From Chromatiales bacterium (GTDB taxonomy: Bacteria > Pseudomonadota > Gammaproteobacteria > Granulosicoccales > Granulosicoccaceae), in contig JAHDHK010000012.1 in the NCBI GenBank assembly GCA_020631335.1, forward strand, positions 1 to 34,107: a stretch of DNA of 34,107 nucleotides. Reading direction: 5' to 3'. Below the pieces are notes generated by a model. That model did no database searches. It was given only the letters and a program-made list of their open reading frames with translations, and was not told the origin of the DNA. Positions 33,580 to 34,107 of the stretch are shown one piece after another. Both the position numbers and the translations under genes were made by a program. How positions within the stretch are numbered: position 1 is the stretch's first letter; each line of letters starts with the position of its first letter.

Positions 33580-34107
33580 ATGCAATGCAGGGGGATTGAA
33601 AAAACACTTTCTAAAAAGTGCATAAATAAGACGTCAATAGCTACTGCCTTCCCGATTATTGCATCGGTAATAATGGTGCTTGTGTTAAGCGGCTGTGTTG
33701 CGATTGTGCGGCCGAACTTTGAAACACAGGCCGTAAAGCTGCGTGAAGGTCAGTACGCGCTCGATCAGCGTCATTCATTTGTTCACTTTAAAGTGCCCCA
33801 CCTGGGTTTATCTACTTACGTTGGGCGTTTTAATACTTTTGATGCTTCAATGGACTTTGATCCCAATGATCTTGCTGCCACCAGGCTTGAGGGTAGTGTA
33901 GAGCTCGCAAGCATCGACACAGGAGATACCGAGGTCGATGACCTGCTCATCGGCAATGGCTGGTTTAATGTGGCGCAACACCCTCAGGCAGTATTCCGGA
34001 CTAAATCCGTCACACCGCAGAAAAACAATACGTTGTTGATAAGCGGTGATTTGTCTCTACGCGGTGTAACACAGTCAATTGAATTAGAAGGTGTGTTCAA
34101 TGGCGGT
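33580..34107 (+). CDS. YceI family lipoprotein, 3' truncated by window end
   Basis: This CDS is missing from the ORF track because no stop codon precedes the window end. Translating from ATG 33580 gives 176 residues with a long N-terminal positively charged leader, a hydrophobic helix and lipobox VLSGC near residue 39. The YceI beta-barrel follows: YALDQRHSFVHFKVPHLGLSTYVGRF, then DASMDFDPNDLAATRLEGSVE, ASIDTGDTEVDDLLIGNGWFNVAQHP, RTKSVTP and LRGVTQSIELEG. Members bind long-chain isoprenoids or fatty acids in the periplasm. The family is often found beside ECF or cytochrome b561 genes. Only the last strand or so is lost. The start is less certain than the frame. Confidence 0.88.
   Translation, partial: MQCRGIEKTLSKKCINKTSIATAFPIIASVIMVLVLSGCVAIVRPNFETQAVKLREGQYALDQRHSFVHFKVPHLGLSTYVGRFNTFDASMDFDPNDLAATRLEGSVELASIDTGDTEVDDLLIGNGWFNVAQHPQAVFRTKSVTPQKNNTLLISGDLSLRGVTQSIELEGVFNGG

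Noticed and set aside
1-34107. Mobile elements, CRISPR arrays, tRNA or rRNA genes
   Set aside because: No transposase, integrase, spaced direct-repeat array or recognisable tRNA/rRNA sequence was seen by reading; a tRNAscan or CRISPR search could not be run.

Overview
The window reads as chromosomal DNA from a free-living, probably marine, heterotrophic proteobacterium. I lean to a gammaproteobacterium with a large nutrient-scavenging genome, perhaps near Granulosicoccus-like lineages; this is inference from gene content and cannot be proven here. Base composition is near 50-55% GC. Genes are dense with short spacers, several starts are TTG or GTG, and many operons are translationally coupled. 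I see no rRNA, tRNA, CRISPR array, insertion sequence, phage gene or attachment site.

Layout. (1) 1-2033: tail of a branched-chain-amino-acid-type (Liv/HAAT) ABC importer operon, with livG-like (5' cut by the window edge) and livF-like ATPases, then a cutC-family gene 4 nt behind. (2) 2134-9224: single genes comprising a LysR regulator, a HAD hydrolase, a cysteate sulfo-lyase/D-cysteine desulfhydrase-type PLP enzyme (minus), a GAF-GAF-GGDEF cyclase, and an overlapping minus-strand pair of flavin-dependent LLM oxidoreductase and VOC protein. (3) 9378-10697: a DAO-type FAD oxidoreductase. (4) 11093-21885: the main accessory locus, a sugar/polyol catabolic region. It holds a TIM-barrel sugar isomerase/epimerase, a Gfo/Idh/MocA dehydrogenase, a divergent LacI regulator, and an ABC operon of solute-binding protein, two permeases, a 62-residue membrane protein, two different MalK-type ATPases and a fused DhaK-DhaL kinase. 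A 24-bp perfect palindrome sits just downstream of a plausible promoter for the ABC operon and is the likely LacI-family operator. (5) 22115-27847: amidase (minus), MFS transporter, a lipoprotein with calcium-binding-type repeats and a CBM9-like domain, and an enolase-superfamily enzyme resembling D-galactarolactone cycloisomerase. (6) 28040-31053: a membrane GGDEF-EAL protein with an N-terminal DUF2892-like segment, and a LysE-type exporter. (7) 31237-34107: an ECF sigma factor with a membrane anti-sigma-like partner (minus), then a DUF4399 periplasmic protein and a YceI-family lipoprotein cut by the window end.

How the genes may work together. The best supported functional unit is region 4. 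A sugar or polyol would be bound in the periplasm, imported by the two-permease/two-ATPase transporter, oxidised and isomerised by the Gfo/Idh and TIM-barrel enzymes, and a short ketose (dihydroxyacetone, erythrulose or similar) phosphorylated by the DhaKL kinase. LacI would sense the substrate or an intermediate. The substrate cannot be read from the sequence. The rest of the window is a set of independent nutrient, signalling and stress genes.
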